The notes under the pieces are model-generated. The model did not search any database. It worked only from the letters and a program-made list of their open reading frames with translations, and was not told the DNA's origin. The position numbers were made by a program, and so were the translations under genes. Positions 61,848 through 64,000 of a stretch of 64,000 nt of DNA are shown piece by piece. Position 1 is the first letter of the stretch. Each line of letters opens with the position of its first letter. The DNA is from Paenibacillus endophyticus. GTDB taxonomy: Bacteria > Bacillota > Bacilli > Paenibacillales > Paenibacillaceae. The DNA is taken from positions 105,599-169,598 of the forward strand of contig NZ_JACHXW010000015.1 in NCBI RefSeq assembly GCF_014192395.1. Direction: 5' to 3'.

Positions 61848-62090
61848 TTAAACAGATATTTTGTTGTCCTCTGCCTCGTCGCCAAGCTGCAGCAAATTAA
61901 GCGTACGGATGAATGACAAGGCCAAAGGCATTACGCATATAGTCCATGAAAGCATGCGTAACACATGCTCCCAGCTGCGGTTCGCAAGTACCCCCATCAG
62001 ATAGATATAGAGCAGATTGACATCGTTGCTCGTAGCCAAAGAAAGCATCCACAATCGCCAGGGGAACAACAAACGGTTAAATTCAAGCAC
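61848..62090 (-). CDS. Possible small protein, uncertain
   Basis: A possible 80-residue product, starting at a GTG (62090) that overlaps the stop of the upstream gene by eight bases and ending 23 bases before the terminator. It is Leu/Trp-rich (WRLWMLSLATSNDVNLLY; an acidic end GDEAEDNKISV). No ribosome site is visible and I recognise no family. A second frame through the same bases is equally gene-like, so this call is weak. Confidence 0.35.
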   Translation of the reverse strand: MLEFNRLLFPWRLWMLSLATSNDVNLLYIYLMGVLANRSWEHVLRMLSWTICVMPLALSFIRTLNLLQLGDEAEDNKISV

Positions 62091-62556
62091 CGGTTCGCTC
62101 TGCGAACGCTTCAGCACAACGATACATAAGCAGGCAAAAGGATCGGTTATGTCCAATAAAAAACGAGGACATATCATAGCGCTTGCGAGCCGGCTCATAA
62201 GTAACCAACACACGATGTTTCATATAATTTGCCGCGAATTCGACGAACGACTCCGTCTGCTCACTTGCATGGAAAGTAACGTAAGCATATACGGAATGAT
62301 CGAGTGGATCATCCAGTATACTGACACCGGCACATGAAAACTCGGTTGGGATTTGCAGCCGTCTCAGCACAAGCAAAGCCGGATACAGCTCCGCGTCGAC
62401 AGCAAAGGAATCCAGCACCATAGACAGCTTTTCCTTCTTTTTGACTTTTTCCCGATCTGCCCAAGCTTCAAGCTCCGTCGCTCTTCGTTTCCACAAAGCT
62501 TCACTCTGAAGACTGATTACCTGCTCCATGTCTTCTTCCAGCGTGATGTTTCCCAA
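62083..62556 (-). CDS. Hypothetical protein in the AAA+ cluster
   Basis: A 157-residue soluble protein I do not recognise. The N-terminal part is helical and charged (LWKRRATELEAWADREKVKKKEK); the rest is mixed alpha/beta with three cysteines (FSCAGVSILDD; FCLLMYRC). The TTG at 62556 is chosen because GGAGGGAAGG lies just upstream. It shares strand with the AAA+ gene and no terminator separates them, but a copy of the dispersed repeat lies in between. Confidence 0.72.
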   Translation of the reverse strand: MGNITLEEDMEQVISLQSEALWKRRATELEAWADREKVKKKEKLSMVLDSFAVDAELYPALLVLRRLQIPTEFSCAGVSILDDPLDHSVYAYVTFHASEQTESFVEFAANYMKHRVLVTYEPARKRYDMSSFFIGHNRSFCLLMYRCAEAFAERTGA

Positions 62557-62576
62557 TGTCCTTCCCTCCTGTTCTT

Positions 62577-62678
62577 CAAGAAGAAACGGCTTTGCCGTCC
62601 TTTGCAAGAGGACGGTATCCGTTTCTCGTAGAAATAGAAGAATACTTTATTGCGTGAATCATATAAAATCTTATATTT
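62577..62678. repeat. Dispersed ~100 bp repeat, copy 4
   Basis: Fourth copy, same orientation. The inner stem here is CCGTCCT/AGGACGG, longer than in the other copies. Unlike the others it has no terminator hairpin at its right edge; it sits between the ribosome site of the 62083 gene and a truncated-looking reading frame. Confidence 0.88.
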
Positions 62679-62679
62679 C

Positions 62680-62821
62680 CCCACTTATCGTCCCAGTCAG
62701 CCGTTTTCTCGCATTCACCTCCGAAATAAGAGAACCGTTCTTCCTCGGATAACGACGCTACCCAGAGCCCTGCTGGAGACAACTGCCTGGACACGCCTGC
62801 TTGGCTGAATGTGATTGCCAT
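62680..62821 (-). pseudogene. Possible truncated reading frame running into repeat copy 4
   Basis: From an ATG at 62821 (GGTGATGG eight bases upstream) a frame encodes about 47 plausible residues (AITFSQAGVSRQLSPAGLW; later SYFGGECEKTADWDDKW). It then runs into the dispersed repeat and stops at the repeat's far edge. A Zur-like box lies 80 bases upstream. It may be a short gene whose 3' end was replaced by the repeat. I recognise no family. Confidence 0.35.
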
Positions 62822-62901
62822 ATTTCGGGCCATCACCGACGATTTGGCAAACAAATTACTTCATGCTGTCCCTACTTCTTGCTGTCCCTCACTCGCCAAA
62901 T

Positions 62902-62916
62902 TCGTAAATATTACGA
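62902..62916. promoter_or_regulatory. Zur-like box inside the AAA+ cluster
   Basis: TCGTAAATATTACGA differs from the Zur consensus TCGTAATnATTACGA at one informative position and is symmetric over six bases each side. It lies between the AAA+ stop and the frame at 62821. Two 16-base direct repeats (GGGACAGCA-type) lie between it and that frame. Confidence 0.65.
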
Positions 62917-62991
62917 TTAAACACCGCGTAGATATCTGCTTTTGGCTAATATATGTTTACTTCTATGCCTATCGCATTCACAAGGCAGCCA

Positions 62992-63798
62992 TTAGGCCAT
63001 CACATGCGGCTTGTATTCCTCCAAGGAATAGTCAATGTGGCGGGCAGTCAGCATCGCGCTCTCAATGATTGCTTTCCGCTTTGCTTTCAGAACAATTTGC
63101 TCCATATCGGCAAAGCTGCAGCCCTTTAATAAAGCAGCAGCATGCTCCTGCGTTCCATCCTCCTGTCCGAATTCTCCAATGAGCAGACGTATATATTCAT
63201 TTCGCGTCGCCACATCCGGCATGCCATAGGTCATCTTCGTATCAAATCTCCGCCACACGGCATGATCGAGCTCTTCCTGCAAATTCGTCGCCGCCATAAA
63301 TACACTGCCGCATTCGAATTCGTCCAAGCACTGCAGCAGCGTATTAACGACCCTAGCCATTTCCTTCACTTCGTCATTGTTTTCCCTTGTTCTCGCAATC
63401 GCGTCAAATTCGTCCAGAAACAAAACGCATGGCGATGCTTTGGCATATTCGAATATTTTGCGGACATTGCTCGCGGTTTCGCCAAGATGGCTGTGGATGA
63501 TCGTATCCAGACGTACGAGCACGAGCGGAACGTCAAGCTGCTGCGCCATGTAGAATGCCGTCAAGGTTTTTCCCGTCCCCGGAGGCCCGTACATGACAAT
63601 TTTGTTCGGAATCGGCACGTCATGCTCCTCGAATTTGTCCTTCATGGCGAGAATGGTCAGAAACTCCTCTATAATGGTCCGATTCTCTGATTGAAATACG
63701 ATACGCTTCACTTTGCGCGCGCAGTCCTTAGCTGTATAGTAGGTTGCCATCTCCGAGCCTTTTGCTCTAGGAAGGCGGTTATTATTGTTTTTGCTCAT
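62992..63798 (-). CDS. AAA+ ATPase, apparently Zur-controlled
   Basis: A single-domain AAA+ ATPase of 268 residues. Walker A is MYGPPGTGKTLTAF, Walker B is CVLFLDEFDAIART, sensor 1 is MAATN and the arginine finger region is AVWRRFDTKM; the C-terminal lid helices follow. It resembles FtsH/proteasome-type modules but has no protease, membrane or partner domain, so it may be a remodelling factor acting on another protein. AAAGGAG lies 12 bases before the ATG. Its promoter contains two Zur-like boxes, implying a role in zinc starvation. Confidence 0.9.
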   Translation of the reverse strand: MSKNNNNRLPRAKGSEMATYYTAKDCARKVKRIVFQSENRTIIEEFLTILAMKDKFEEHDVPIPNKIVMYGPPGTGKTLTAFYMAQQLDVPLVLVRLDTIIHSHLGETASNVRKIFEYAKASPCVLFLDEFDAIARTRENNDEVKEMARVVNTLLQCLDEFECGSVFMAATNLQEELDHAVWRRFDTKMTYGMPDVATRNEYIRLLIGEFGQEDGTQEHAAALLKGCSFADMEQIVLKAKRKAIIESAMLTARHIDYSLEEYKPHVMA

Positions 63799-63830
63799 TG
63801 CTGATAGAACTCCTTTAGGTTTTCATTTAT

Positions 63831-63878
63831 TCGTAATCGTTACGCTTATACTATATCAGAATCATTACGATTTGAAAA
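63831..63878 (-). promoter_or_regulatory. AAA+ promoter with two Zur-like boxes
   Basis: TTTTCA (63873-63878) and TATAGT (63850-63855) have a 17-base spacer. The box TCAGAATCATTACGA (63856-63870) fills the spacer and TCGTAATCGTTACGC (63831-63845) covers the transcript start; each matches the Zur consensus at 12 of 14 positions. Confidence 0.7.
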
Positions 63879-63916
63879 CCTAAAACATGACGATTCGATT
63901 TCACCATGACGAATTG

Positions 63917-64000
63917 TCAAGCTAAGTGCGACACCTCGTCCATGAAAGCTTCGTGAGCCGACCTCCACCCTAGACATTTACGGGGCCGGTTGTTAATCAA
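63917..64000 (-). mobile_element. IS30-family transposase, C-terminal end (cut by window)
   Basis: The last 27 codons of a transposase: NNRPRKCLGWRSAHEAF followed by MDEVSHLA and a TGA. The NNRPRK-LGW segment is the conserved C-terminal end of the IS30-family DDE domain. The rest of the element lies beyond the window. The element's terminal repeat should lie within about 40 bases left of the stop; CATGACGAATTG and CATGACGATTCG repeats occur there. Confidence 0.85.

Noticed and set aside
61897..62070. Alternative frame encoding LAIVDAFFGYEQRCQSALYL after the 62083 gene
   Set aside because: It looks protein-like but has only an internal GTG start, no ribosome site, and ends earlier than the competing frame at 61848. 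Neither is secure, and only the longer is listed, with low confidence.

Overview
The window looks like chromosomal DNA of a Paenibacillus-type member of the Bacillales. The evidence is moderate GC content, strong AGGAGG-type ribosome sites, frequent TTG and GTG starts, a leucine T-box leader on ilvB, an infC-rpmI-rplT operon with a long leader, a sigI-rsgI pair, sporulation-type PAS histidine kinases, and consensus-like Zur, Fur and PerR boxes. Gene order such as ytqA-ytqB and odhA-odhB also fits. Species cannot be fixed from sequence alone. I saw no rRNA, tRNA, CRISPR array, prophage or replication origin.

Layout, left to right. 1-0.9 kb: a CobW/ZagA-type zinc GTPase, cut by the window edge, behind a promoter with three Zur-like boxes. 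1-9.3 kb: TetR with a divergent short-chain dehydrogenase, an unknown protein, a lipoprotein, two Gfo/Idh/MocA dehydrogenases with a divergent AraC regulator, and a MarR-MFS pair. 9.3-24.6 kb, mostly minus strand: a multi-PAS histidine kinase, odhB-odhA, a CE7 esterase, an MFS protein, leucyl aminopeptidase, an RsbU_N-PAS histidine kinase and rsgI-sigI. 24.6-32.4 kb: a peroxiredoxin with a PerR box, then the branched-chain amino acid operon, read leftward as T-box-ilvB-ilvN-ilvC-leuA-leuB. 33-36.3 kb: a glycine-rich protein, rplT-rpmI-infC (infC starts at ATT) with its leader, and a glycosyltransferase. 36.9-50.5 kb: PAP2 phosphatase, trmB, ytqA-ytqB, manA, a B12-radical SAM protein, an HtrA-like protease, a RluA-family pseudouridine synthase, a DUF1904 protein, an ArnT-like glycosyltransferase and a GPH symporter. 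50.5-61.6 kb: two acetyltransferase/helicase neighbours, an HD-GYP protein, DinB, ferritin, a Fur-controlled DUF1450 protein, an S41 protease, a HAD phosphatase, a CWC protein and an MHYT-GGDEF-EAL protein. 61.8-63.9 kb: a leftward cluster headed by an AAA+ ATPase with Zur-like boxes in its promoter. The last 84 bases are the 3' end of an IS30-family transposase.

Themes. Metal and oxidative control recurs: Zur-like boxes at both ends, a perfect Fur palindrome and a perfect PerR palindrome. Two cyclic-di-GMP enzymes and two sensor kinases without adjacent response regulators suggest lifestyle control. The most unusual items are the apparently Zur-controlled AAA+ cluster, a histidine kinase with an RsbU-type N-terminal domain, and two non-coding repeat families. 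One family (about 100 bp, four copies) tends to sit against terminators. The other (38-39 bp hairpin units) sits just upstream of the ribosome sites of two genes.

Start sites were adjusted where a ribosome site clearly favoured another codon. Function names rest on motifs read by eye; no database search was possible.
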